Source of the DNA: Fibrobacter sp. UBA4309 | GTDB lineage: Bacteria > Fibrobacterota > Fibrobacteria > Fibrobacterales > Fibrobacteraceae | DNA: 61,510 nucleotides | Direction of reading: 5' to 3' | Assembly (NCBI RefSeq): GCF_002395745.1 | Contig: NZ_DGUN01000043.1 | Coordinates: forward strand, 1-61,510 | In this document: positions 53,915 through 61,510 of the stretch, piece after piece | How the letters are laid out: each line of letters starts with the position of its first letter | Position numbering within the stretch: position 1 is the stretch's first letter | The notes under the pieces: generated by a model | The model's database searches: none | Told to the model about the DNA's origin: nothing | What the model saw: only the letters and a program-made list of their open reading frames with translations | Position numbers and translations under genes: made by a program

Positions 53915-55109
53915 TTCCAATTACGATGTCGTGGTGATTGGCGCCGGGCCCGGAGGCTCCGTTGCCGCAAGGAACCTCGCACGGGCGGGGCACAAGGTTT
54001 TGCTCCTCGAAAAGCGCGAACGCATCGGATTCCCGGTACGTTGCGGAGAGGCGAGCACCACGCTGGCCGACCTCCAGACATACGGTCCCATCGACGAGAG
54101 CTGCATCGAGAGCATCATCAACGGCCTTTACATTTACGGCCCGAACGGCGTGAACATCGAAGTCCCCAAGCCGGGTACGGGCATCATGCTGAACCGCGAA
54201 GTTTTCGACCCGTGGCTCGCGAAGCTCGCCACCGATGACGGCGCAGAGGTGGAAACTTGCGCCCGTGCTGAATTCGTAGGCGATGTCGAAGGCGGCAAGC
54301 GCATGGTCCGCGTCGTGCTTGGCAAGGGCGACGGGAACGGGAGCGTTACCGAAATAGGCAAACAAGAAATTTTCGCCAAGATGGTCATCGCGGCCGACGG
54401 CGTGGAAAGCCGCATCGGGCGCATGGTGGGCCTCAAGAGCGCACAAGACCCGCGTGAAACATGCACGGGTGTCGACATCCAGGTACAGGGACTTTTAACC
54501 AGGCCCGACTACCTCACCTTCTGGCAAGGCCACGACTTTATCAACGACGGTTATATCTGGAGCTTCCCGAAGCAGAAGTCGAACGTCACGAACTTCGGCG
54601 CCGGATTCCTCGCGAACGGAAAGCACGACGGTAACATCCTCGAAATCACGATGGAATGGCTCGAGAAGCTTTTCCCGGGCGCAAAGATCAACCATACCGT
54701 CGGCGGGCTCGTGCCCGTCTCCAGCACGCTCAAGGATTACACGCTCGACCGCCTGGCCCTCGTGGGCGACGCCGCCCACCACACCAACCCGCTCACGGGT
54801 GGTGGCATCGCTGCCGCGATGAGAGCCGGCCGTTTCTGCGCCGAGTACGTGGACCAGGGGCTCAAAGCCGGAGACCTTTCGAAGGCTTTCCTCAAGCAGT
54901 ACGAACAGCGCTGCTACGGCTACTTCGGCAAGATGCACGACTTCGAATACAAGTTCCGCCGGTTCCTGCTCGCCATCAACCGCGAAGACCAAATCGGGCT
55001 CTACAAGGTATTGCAGGGGTTCGCCCTAAGCGGATACAAGAAGAGCGCCTTCTTGAAGACGCCCATCCAAACCGCCAAATACCTCTATAAATTCGCGATG
55101 TTCAAATAA
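53907..55109 (+). CDS. Geranylgeranyl reductase family FAD-dependent oxidoreductase
   Basis: This 400-residue flavoprotein starts at the ATG at 53907 (GGAGG upstream, inside the ferredoxin gene). Seen: the FAD motif GAGPGG (12-17), the PVRCGE motif, the family hallmark YIWSFP at Tyr216 followed by a GxG, and GDAAHHTNPLTGGGI near 285. Members reduce isoprenoid double bonds, e.g. in archaeal lipids, chlorophyll side chains or menaquinone tails. In a bacterium of this group menaquinone or another polyprenyl lipid is the likelier substrate. It is paired with a ferredoxin, as in Methanosarcina. The substrate is not readable. Confidence 0.88.
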   Translation: MLDSNYDVVVIGAGPGGSVAARNLARAGHKVLLLEKRERIGFPVRCGEASTTLADLQTYGPIDESCIESIINGLYIYGPNGVNIEVPKPGTGIMLNREVFDPWLAKLATDDGAEVETCARAEFVGDVEGGKRMVRVVLGKGDGNGSVTEIGKQEIFAKMVIAADGVESRIGRMVGLKSAQDPRETCTGVDIQVQGLLTRPDYLTFWQGHDFINDGYIWSFPKQKSNVTNFGAGFLANGKHDGNILEITMEWLEKLFPGAKINHTVGGLVPVSSTLKDYTLDRLALVGDAAHHTNPLTGGGIAAAMRAGRFCAEYVDQGLKAGDLSKAFLKQYEQRCYGYFGKMHDFEYKFRRFLLAINREDQIGLYKVLQGFALSGYKKSAFLKTPIQTAKYLYKFAMFK

Positions 55110-55138
55110 TTCACAAGAACAACAACAGAAGGACTCCC

Positions 55139-55840
55139 ATGACAAAACGGAACGGATTCACGCTCATCGAAATAATGGTCGTCATCGTCATCATGGGCAT
55201 TCTTGCCGCCGTGGGCATTCCCAAGCTGTTCGGCATGATTGCCAAGGCTAAATCCTCGGAACTTCTCTCCGCAGCAGGCACCTACATTCACCTTCAAGAC
55301 GCATACCTACAGCAAGGACTTGGCGTCGGGTCTTGGCAAAAAATCGGCTATACAGCCCCCGGAAACGGAAAGTCCAATTATTTCGAATACGGCGATTGCC
55401 TTCAAGAATCCTCCCAAGAGAGCGAGAACAACTACATTGGCTGGCATGCGACAAACCTTTCCGGTCTCAACGAATGTTCCAAAGGTAGTTCCTGGGCCAT
55501 TGTCCTCACGCCCGCCGGCCAACAAATGGCTTATTATGCTCAATTAGCATCAGCCGCAGAATGTGCGACCTTTTCCAAATACTGGGAAGTCGGCAACATC
55601 AACGTTAACGCCTGTTCCGCAGAAGCCACGCAACCCGCACAGAGTGATTCTGATGACGAATGCATCGCAAGTAACGGACATGGCGCCGGCCTTGAACACG
55701 CTTGGGGACAACAAAAGAAATGCGACCCGGACGCCGAGAAACCCGGCAATGGTAACGGCAACGAGAATAATAACGGGAATGGAAACGGGAATGGAAACGG
55801 AAACGGGAATGGGAGTGGAAAAGGCGGCAAAAAAAGTTAG
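55139..55840 (+). CDS. Type IV pilin-like protein with an Asn-Gly tail
   Basis: This 233-residue prepilin has a class III leader: MTKRNG, then the cleavage site and FTLIEIMVVIVIMG with Glu at +5. A hydrophobic helix follows to ~residue 35. The globular part contains several Cys (CLQESS, NECSKG, AAECAT), probably forming disulphides. The last ~35 residues are a low-complexity Asn-Gly repeat ending in Lys. Fibrobacter cells have pilins implicated in cellulose adhesion. Whether this is a major or minor subunit is unknown. No pilus assembly genes are nearby. Confidence 0.85.
   Translation: MTKRNGFTLIEIMVVIVIMGILAAVGIPKLFGMIAKAKSSELLSAAGTYIHLQDAYLQQGLGVGSWQKIGYTAPGNGKSNYFEYGDCLQESSQESENNYIGWHATNLSGLNECSKGSSWAIVLTPAGQQMAYYAQLASAAECATFSKYWEVGNINVNACSAEATQPAQSDSDDECIASNGHGAGLEHAWGQQKKCDPDAEKPGNGNGNENNNGNGNGNGNGNGNGSGKGGKKS
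55743..55826 (+). repeat. Short tandem repeat encoding the Asn-Gly tail
   Basis: GGAAACGGGAAT-type 6- to 12-nt units encode Asn-Gly pairs at the end of the pilin gene. Slippage could change tail length. Confidence 0.75.
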
Positions 55841-55852
55841 CCAGTTCCCTCG

Positions 55853-56917
55853 CTACTCTTCCTGCTTCACGTAGTACATCCAGCCGAGGTCCGCACCGCG
55901 CACGGGGAACAGACTCACGGCACCGGCCTCGTTCACGACAACGGCTATGCCGGCCATGTAGTTGATCCACTTGCCGCTTTCATAGAACTTGAGGTCAATT
56001 TCCCTGTTCGTCGCATAGACCGTGAGAGGTTCCAGCAACACGTCGTGACTGACCAGGATGCTTACGCGTTTCCAGTTATCCATATTCGCAAGGATTACTT
56101 CGTTCACAAAACGGTGTCCCCTCTGGAACAGGTCATAGAAGAAGTCATTGGCGACATTGGCGACAAACCTATTGGTAATCTGCGCCCCGTAAGCCCACTG
56201 GGAGATATTCTTCCACGAGCCCCCGCGCTTACCCACAAGGGTATCGAGTTCGCTTGTCGGCACCTTGAGGAAATATCCGCCATTGATTCCGTCCCAAGTG
56301 ACAGTCTGGTATCCGGTCTCCCCACGGCCCTTGGCAATGTTGTTGCAGGTTTCTCGAGTACGGATGAAATCGGTCGAGGCATAATAGAAGCTTTCGTCGC
56401 CGCCAGCCATGTCGGCACCGAGATTCAAGGCCATCTGCACGCCGTTCTCGGTCAGTTGCGATTCCTGGCCTTCGCTCTTTCCGCGTTCGGAATGACGGAG
56501 CACGAACACCACCTTGCTTGTAGCAGGCAACGCCTTGTAGATGTCGGCGACATAGTAAAAGCCGTTGGAATCCGGCGTTACGGCAAGCGAAGGATCGATA
56601 GTATAGAGGAGCTCGGCCGGATCGGTCGGGGCGACATAGTTTGACTCGCTGGATTCAACTGCAGACGAAGATTCAACAGTCGGGCTGGAAGTCACCGCGG
56701 CATCGCTAGACGCAATCACCGTCGCACTGGACGTGGCGACATCTGCGCTCGATACGGGTGTTCCCTGGGAGGCGCAAGAAGCCGGAGCCTGCTGTTCGGC
56801 GACATCTTCGGACGGGGAACTGGACGAATCGCCTCCGCATCCCGCAACAAAAAATGTAAAGGCAAAAACCCCGGTAAAAAGGCAAATTTTCTTGGAGGAC
56901 AAGCGGGCTATATGCAT
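55853..56917 (-). CDS. Histidine-phosphatase-family lipoprotein
   Basis: This 354-residue protein starts at the ATG at 56917, with AAGGAG upstream; a longer frame from 57019 has no ribosome site. The lipobox ends VAGC (Cys27). A Ser/Val/Ala-rich linker spans ~31-95. The histidine phosphatase domain has LRHSERG (Arg141, His142 as the phospho-acceptor), TRETC and a late VSHDVL with the second His. Substrates of this superfamily vary widely, from sugar phosphates to phytate. A surface-anchored form suggests an extracytoplasmic phosphatase. It is convergent with the pilin gene. Confidence 0.85.
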   Translation of the reverse strand: MHIARLSSKKICLFTGVFAFTFFVAGCGGDSSSSPSEDVAEQQAPASCASQGTPVSSADVATSSATVIASSDAAVTSSPTVESSSAVESSESNYVAPTDPAELLYTIDPSLAVTPDSNGFYYVADIYKALPATSKVVFVLRHSERGKSEGQESQLTENGVQMALNLGADMAGGDESFYYASTDFIRTRETCNNIAKGRGETGYQTVTWDGINGGYFLKVPTSELDTLVGKRGGSWKNISQWAYGAQITNRFVANVANDFFYDLFQRGHRFVNEVILANMDNWKRVSILVSHDVLLEPLTVYATNREIDLKFYESGKWINYMAGIAVVVNEAGAVSLFPVRGADLGWMYYVKQEE

Positions 56918-57033
56918 AAAAGCTCCTTGATTGTGAATACCATCATAATTTAATATTTTCTTTTGCCACACCCCGTAAAAATTTCTAAACTTGAAGCGAG
57001 AAAATTCAAACCCTAACACGTAGGTGTAATTTC

Positions 57034-59508
57034 ATGGCAAAAGCAACCAAGAAAGCAGAAGAAGTCGAAGTGCTCGGCACCGACGCGGAATCGTTCCGCA
57101 AGGCGTTCACCGACCACATCCACCACACGCTCGCCCGTAACAAGGTGACCGTGACCGACCACGAAAAGTTCCTCGCTGTCGCATACGCCGTCCGCGACCG
57201 CCTCGTCGACCGCTGGATCAAGACCCAGGAGACCTACTACAAGCAGGACGTGAAGCGCGTCTACTACCTCTCCCTCGAATTCTTGATTGGCCGCACGCTC
57301 GGCAACTCCGTGCTGAACCTCGACGTCGAAAGCGCCGTCACCGAAGCGCTCGACGAAATCGGCATGACGCTCGAAGAACTCCGCGAACAGGAAGTCGACG
57401 CGGGTCTCGGTAACGGTGGCCTAGGCCGCCTCGCCGCCTGCTTCCTCGACTCCATGGCAACGCTCGAGCTCCCGGCCACCGGCATGGGCATCCGCTACGA
57501 ATACGGCATGTTCAGCCAGAAGATTGTGAACGGCGAGCAGGAAGAACAGCCGGACAACTGGCTGCGCCTCCCGAACCCCTGGGAAATCGCCCGCCCGGCC
57601 AACGCCATCAAGGTCCCGTTCTACGGCTACGTGGTAAGCTGGATGGACGATCACGGCAAGCTCCGCAACCGCTGGGAAACGAAGGACTACGTGCTCGCCC
57701 TCCCGTACGACACCCCGATTCCGGGCTACAAGAACAACACCGTGAACAACCTGCGCCTCTGGAGCGCGAAGTCCACCGACGACTTCGGCCTCAGCTACTT
57801 CAACAACGGCGACTACATCGCCGCCGTGCAGGACATGGAACTCTCCGAGACCATCTCCAAGGTGCTGTACCCGAACGATTCTTCCATGAACGGTAAGGAA
57901 CTGCGCCTCAAGCAGCAGTACTTCCTGTGCTCCGCCTCCCTGCAGGATATCATCAAGCGTTTCAAGAAGCTCCATGACGGCGATTGGAAGAAGTTCCCCG
58001 AGAAGGTCGCCATCCAGCTGAACGACACGCACCCGGCAATCTCCATCGCCGAAATGATGCGCATTCTCCTCGACATCGAGAACATGGAATGGGACGACGC
58101 CTGGGACATCGTCACCAAGACGTTCGCCTACACGAACCACACCCTGATGCCGGAAGCCCTCGAAAAGTGGCCGGTCAGCCTCTTCGAAAAGCTGTTGCCG
58201 CGCCACCTGCAGATCATTTACGAAATCAACGCACGCTTCTTGCGCATGGTCTCCATGAAGTGGCCCGGCGACAACGACCGCCTCGCCCGCATGAGCCTCA
58301 TCGAAGAAGGCGGCTGCAAGATGGTCCGCATGGCCTACCTCTCCATCGTGGGCTCGTTCGCCGTGAACGGCGTGGCCGCCCTCCACAGCGACCTTTTGAA
58401 GACCACGCTCTTCAAGGACTTCTACGAACTGTGGCCCGAGAAGTTCAACAACAAGACGAACGGCGTGACGCCGCGTCGCTGGGTCCGCAAGGCGAACCCC
58501 GCCATGTCCGAACTCATCACCTCCAAGATCGGCGAAAGCTGGGTCAAGGACCTCGATGACTTGCGCAAGCTCGAGAAGTTCGCGAAGGACGCCGAATTCC
58601 AGAAGGCCTTCATGGCCGTCAAGAAGCAGAACAAGGAACGCCTCGCCAAGTACCTCAAGGAAACGCAGGGCGTGGACCTCGACACCAACATGTTCTTCGA
58701 CGTGCAAGTGAAGAGAATCCACGAATACAAGCGCCAGCTCCTGAACATCCTGCATGCCATCCACCTGTACATCCAGCTGAAGGACGGCAAGGAAATCCTG
58801 CCGCGCACCATCATGATTGGCGGTAAGGCCGCTCCGGGTTACTGGATGGCCAAGCAGATTATCCGCCTCGCAAACGCCGTGGCTGCCATTATCGACGCCG
58901 ACCCGGTTTGCAAGGGCAAGCTCAAGATGGTGTTCCTCGAGAACTACCGCGTCTCCTTCGCCGAGAAGATCATCCCGGCAGCAGACCTCTCCGAACAGAT
59001 TTCTACCGCGGGCACCGAAGCCTCGGGTACCGGCAACATGAAGTTCGCCTTGAACGGCGCACTCACCATCGGTACGCTTGACGGCGCCAACGTGGAAATG
59101 AAGGAAGAAGTCGGCGACGAGAACATCTTCATCTTCGGCCTCACCGTGGAAGAAGTCACCGACCTGCTCGCCAAGGGCTACCGTCCGCGCGACTTCTACG
59201 AGAAGGACGACGACCTGCGCCGCGTTATCGACCTCATCGGTTCCGGCTTCTTCAGCCCCGACCGTCCGGACCTGTTCAAGCACATTGCCGACAAGCTCCT
59301 CACCCACGACCCGTACATGCTCTGCGCCGACTTCCGCAGCTACGTGGACATGCAGGCCAAGGTGGCGAAGGAATACCAGAACAAGAAGGCATGGGCCGAG
59401 AAGGCTATCCTCAACGTGGCCCGCATGGGCAAGTTCAGTTCCGACCGTACCATCAAGCAGTACGCCGAGGAAATCTGGCACGCCAAGCCCTGCAGCATCA
59501 AGCTGTAA
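57034..59508 (+). CDS. glgP: Glycogen/alpha-glucan phosphorylase
   Basis: This 824-residue enzyme removes glucose-1-phosphate from glycogen or maltodextrins. Family marks are GLGNGGLGRLAACF, NNGDYIAAVQ, NDTHPAISIAEMMR and the PLP-site GTGNMKFALNGALTIGTLDGANVE with Lys670. Length is normal for the bacterial enzyme. Fibrobacter stores much glycogen, so a role in turnover is expected. The gene stands alone. Its stop codon is directly followed by a dispersed repeat and a terminator. Confidence 0.97.
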   Translation: MAKATKKAEEVEVLGTDAESFRKAFTDHIHHTLARNKVTVTDHEKFLAVAYAVRDRLVDRWIKTQETYYKQDVKRVYYLSLEFLIGRTLGNSVLNLDVESAVTEALDEIGMTLEELREQEVDAGLGNGGLGRLAACFLDSMATLELPATGMGIRYEYGMFSQKIVNGEQEEQPDNWLRLPNPWEIARPANAIKVPFYGYVVSWMDDHGKLRNRWETKDYVLALPYDTPIPGYKNNTVNNLRLWSAKSTDDFGLSYFNNGDYIAAVQDMELSETISKVLYPNDSSMNGKELRLKQQYFLCSASLQDIIKRFKKLHDGDWKKFPEKVAIQLNDTHPAISIAEMMRILLDIENMEWDDAWDIVTKTFAYTNHTLMPEALEKWPVSLFEKLLPRHLQIIYEINARFLRMVSMKWPGDNDRLARMSLIEEGGCKMVRMAYLSIVGSFAVNGVAALHSDLLKTTLFKDFYELWPEKFNNKTNGVTPRRWVRKANPAMSELITSKIGESWVKDLDDLRKLEKFAKDAEFQKAFMAVKKQNKERLAKYLKETQGVDLDTNMFFDVQVKRIHEYKRQLLNILHAIHLYIQLKDGKEILPRTIMIGGKAAPGYWMAKQIIRLANAVAAIIDADPVCKGKLKMVFLENYRVSFAEKIIPAADLSEQISTAGTEASGTGNMKFALNGALTIGTLDGANVEMKEEVGDENIFIFGLTVEEVTDLLAKGYRPRDFYEKDDDLRRVIDLIGSGFFSPDRPDLFKHIADKLLTHDPYMLCADFRSYVDMQAKVAKEYQNKKAWAEKAILNVARMGKFSSDRTIKQYAEEIWHAKPCSIKL

Positions 59509-59598
59509 GTTAGACGAAAGGACGGACCTGCGGTCCTACAGACGAAAGATTGCAGGTCCAGCGTCATCCTGAGGGTGCGAAGCGCCCGAAGGATCCAG
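59509..59598 (+). repeat. Composite dispersed repeat after glgP
   Basis: GTTAGACGAAAG and ACAGACGAAAGAT flank a GGACCTGCGGTCC hairpin, then the type B core CAGCGTCATCCTGAG to CGAAGGATCCAG (59559-59598). The parts match 51959-52060. It begins at the first base after the glgP stop. Confidence 0.85.
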
Positions 59599-59611
59599 GC
59601 AAGAATATTAA

Positions 59612-59641
59612 AAGTCCCGCGAGAAATCGCGGGATTTTTTA
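59612..59641 (+). terminator. Terminator of glgP
   Basis: CCCGCGA pairs with TCGCGGG (GAAA loop), followed by six T. Confidence 0.85.
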
Positions 59642-59657
59642 TAGGGGCACATGCAAG

Positions 59658-60452
59658 TCAGTTGCCCGCCAAGGCCTCGTATTCATTCGCCTTACGTTTG
59701 AGCATCCCGCCGTAAGCGATATGGGTGGCCCCTAGCCCAATCAGGGGAACAGCGATTATCATTGATGACGTTGTATTTTTTTGGGTAACGGCATAAGCCG
59801 TTCCAAGAGTTAGCAATAAACCACCCAAAGAAAAGCCCCATAAGGAAGCATTGTTATAGAGGCCTACCACACATTGGTTAAAAACCGAAATGTTTGTTTT
59901 TTCGCGACACTGGGCTTTTTTCTTAAGGCCTCTAAACATTTCGTCATTTAAAAGTTCAGTGTATGCCAGATTCACAGAAGTTGAATCTTGTCCATACTCT
60001 TGTTCATATTTGAGCTTGATTTCGTCATAACGTTCCGTAAAAAACGCTTTTCGATTCTTATACTCTTCAAGTCGTTCTGGCACCTTGCGTTGTGCTGACA
60101 ACGAGGTCCATCCGGCCATAAACAAGGTCACGCCCCCAAAGATAAGCACTGCAGGAATCACTCCCGCACCAATGGCATAGCCAGCGCCACCAGCTCCCGC
60201 AATATCACTCAAAAAATAGATGCCATAACCAAGGCTGAGTCCGCCAAGGCCTATCCCCAAAACGCCCCACGATATATCTCCAACCTCAGCTTCCGTATCT
60301 TCAATTAGATTTTGATAGTAATCAATGCTATCCAAGAGGACAGCCGGGTCTACATCCTTAACTTCCAGTGAATCATTCATTTGTGCAAAAGCATTCAACG
60401 AAAGAAAAAGGCAAAGCACAAGGAATAATTTATTTATACGAGAATTCTGCAT
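59658..60452 (-). CDS. Predicted membrane protein of unknown function
   Basis: This 264-residue protein has a signal-like N-terminus (ending near NAFAQ). There are about four further hydrophobic segments: two near residues 60-113 (Gly-rich), and two near 205-255. Between them is a charged helical stretch (KVPERLEEYKNRKAFFTERYDEIKLKYEQEYG). I recognise no family. The ATG at 60452 is chosen; a TTG four codons upstream is possible. It is convergent with glgP and tandem with the partial gene at the right edge. Confidence 0.65.
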   Translation of the reverse strand: MQNSRINKLFLVLCLFLSLNAFAQMNDSLEVKDVDPAVLLDSIDYYQNLIEDTEAEVGDISWGVLGIGLGGLSLGYGIYFLSDIAGAGGAGYAIGAGVIPAVLIFGGVTLFMAGWTSLSAQRKVPERLEEYKNRKAFFTERYDEIKLKYEQEYGQDSTSVNLAYTELLNDEMFRGLKKKAQCREKTNISVFNQCVVGLYNNASLWGFSLGGLLLTLGTAYAVTQKNTTSSMIIAVPLIGLGATHIAYGGMLKRKANEYEALAGN

Positions 60453-60502
60453 ACCTTTCCACAAAATAAGAAAAAATGCACCACCGCGAGCGACAACTGT
60501 AA

Positions 60503-60538
60503 TTAAAAAGTCCCGCGACGATGAGCCGCGGGACTTTT
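60503..60538 (-). terminator. Terminator of the secreted protein at the right edge
   Basis: AAAAGTCCCGCG (60506-60517) pairs with CGCGGGACTTTT (60527-60538). On the minus strand it ends in a T-run. Confidence 0.88.
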
Positions 60539-60563
60539 GGGGGTTTGGAGGAGAAAAAATCGT

Positions 60564-61510
60564 TTAGCGTGCATTCACGCGCATGGTGCGCGGACCGATT
60601 TTCAGTATAAACGTTCCCGTATGCGGGAGCAGCGTCGACTCGGCGGAAGTCGCCATGCGCTTGGTCAAGAGCAAGCGACCCTGCATGTCAAAAACCGCCA
60701 TCGTGCTACCCTCAGCATTCCAGACCTGCAACACGCGACCTGCGGTAGAGACAGCGAACTGCGAGGCAAAATCCGTACCGCGAATTGCATCGGAAGCCGC
60801 GCTACTGCTGGAAGCTCCGGGATCGATACTCGAACTTGATTCGACAGGCTCTGCGACCTCGCTACTGCTGGACTTTGCAGAGGAACTCGATGCAGGCGCC
60901 GTGCCGTTTCCCGTCACGGTAATCGTCCCGCTCTTCGATACATTTGTCGAAGCCCCCGTGGTGGTGACCGTAAACTTGTACGTACCTGCAGCCGCATCCT
61001 GCGCGACCGTTCCGGAGATGTAGAAATCGCTACCCTTCATCGTTCCCGCAACGCCTTCGGGGAGCCCCGTAACGGTCGCACCCGTGGCTCCCGCCACCGT
61101 GAAGAAGAACTCAGCGATTGGCTCGCCCGCAGCGACAGTCTGCGTGGTACTGCCCGAGCCATGCTTCGTAAGGCTCGCCTCGCCCGCGACAGCCCCCTGC
61201 GACGAGCTAGACTTCGCAACGCTGCTGCTGGACTTCGCCGAAGAACTCGATGCCACGCTGGAGCTCGACTTTGCGCTGCTAGAACTTGCAGGAGTCACCA
61301 CGGTCGATGCACCCGGATCCGGGAGCGTCGCACCTGCATACAACTTAATAGAATCGCGCAGGGCATACGCCTTCGCCTGCGTGCTCACGTCGGTGAGGCT
61401 CATGGAATAGCTTGGCTTGAACGCCGTGCCCGTACCAGCCTGCGGCTTCTTCACATTCTCTTCGTAATTTTCGATCATCTGTGCCGCCGTGATGGCACCG
61501 TCGCTCGTGT
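60564..61510 (-). CDS. C-terminal part of a secreted protein with Ser-rich linkers (5' end beyond the right edge)
   Basis: The frame stays open past the ATG at 61478 to the window edge, so the gene begins outside. The visible ~315 residues hold the end of a catalytic or binding domain (DGAITAAQMIENYEENVKKPQAG), a run of Ser/Ala/Lys linkers, an Ig-like He_PIG-type domain (GEPIAEFFFTVAGATGATVTGLP), a second Ser-rich linker, and a T9SS-like terminal module (VLQVWNAEGSTMAVFDMQGRLLL, ending FILKIGPRTMRVNAR). This layout is typical of Fibrobacter carbohydrate-active enzymes. The catalytic family cannot be told; a polysaccharide lyase is only a guess. Confidence 0.8.
   Translation of the reverse strand, partial: TSDGAITAAQMIENYEENVKKPQAGTGTAFKPSYSMSLTDVSTQAKAYALRDSIKLYAGATLPDPGASTVVTPASSSSAKSSSSVASSSSAKSSSSVAKSSSSQGAVAGEASLTKHGSGSTTQTVAAGEPIAEFFFTVAGATGATVTGLPEGVAGTMKGSDFYISGTVAQDAAAGTYKFTVTTTGASTNVSKSGTITVTGNGTAPASSSSAKSSSSEVAEPVESSSSIDPGASSSSAASDAIRGTDFASQFAVSTAGRVLQVWNAEGSTMAVFDMQGRLLLTKRMATSAESTLLPHTGTFILKIGPRTMRVNAR

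Noticed and set aside
57421..59481. 686-codon minus-strand frame opposite glgP
   Set aside because: Mirror of a highly biased gene; the plus-strand enzyme is unambiguous.

Overview
The window comes from a Fibrobacter-type bacterium (phylum Fibrobacterota, gut or rumen cellulose degraders). This rests on several family-level marks: a Fibro-slime domain surface protein, a TIGR02147-family regulator beside a lipoprotein, poly-serine linkers in many secreted proteins, and giant surface proteins ending in a type-IX-secretion-like C-terminal module. There is no rRNA, tRNA or integrase in view. The genes look chromosomal and mostly housekeeping or cell-surface in role.

Layout. 1-2599: carB (its 3' end lies off the left edge), preceded by a promoter, a foldable leader and an intrinsic terminator that look like an attenuator. 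2952-4852: a small lipoprotein and a DASS/SLC13 carboxylate transporter. 4903-22469: three tandem giant surface proteins (2074, 2067 and 1639 aa), each apparently with its own promoter and terminator. 22695-25191: three outer-membrane beta-barrel-type proteins, two of them close paralogues. 25354-27144: a peptide-type ABC substrate-binding lipoprotein. 27206-32183: a lipid-synthesis block on the minus strand (yceD-rpmF-plsX, then fabD-fabG-acpP-rnc; fabH is not here). 32453-33409: a duplicated-domain lipoprotein. 33615-38508: a glycosyltransferase, topoisomerase III and GH3 operon. 38563-39707: a secreted protein and a DnaQ-like exonuclease. 39859-44927: gluQ, carrying an in-frame palindromic insertion, and a 1367-aa degenerate DUF4011/helicase/nuclease/DUF3320-like protein. 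45000-49900: a SPOR protein and the Fibro-slime protein. 50199-53651: an FHA-GGDEF diguanylate cyclase, the TIGR02147 regulator and a LamG-like lipoprotein. 53723-55109: a ferredoxin and geranylgeranyl-reductase pair. 55139-61510: a type IV pilin-like protein, a histidine-phosphatase lipoprotein, glycogen phosphorylase, a membrane protein, and the 3' end of a secreted enzyme.

The most unusual theme is a set of dispersed short repeats that touch coding sequence. One palindrome is inserted in frame inside gluQ. A 54-nt direct repeat encodes both the C-terminal tail of the TIGR02147 regulator and the N-terminus (start of the signal peptide) of the next lipoprotein. Other copies abut or contain the stop codons of fabD, the substrate-binding protein and glgP. 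Together they suggest that these elements remodel gene ends in this genome. Other notable items are the carB leader RNA, the degenerate helicase-nuclease and the archaeal-style ferredoxin-GGR pair.

All calls were made by reading sequence and recalling families. No database search was run, so start sites and domain borders are approximate.
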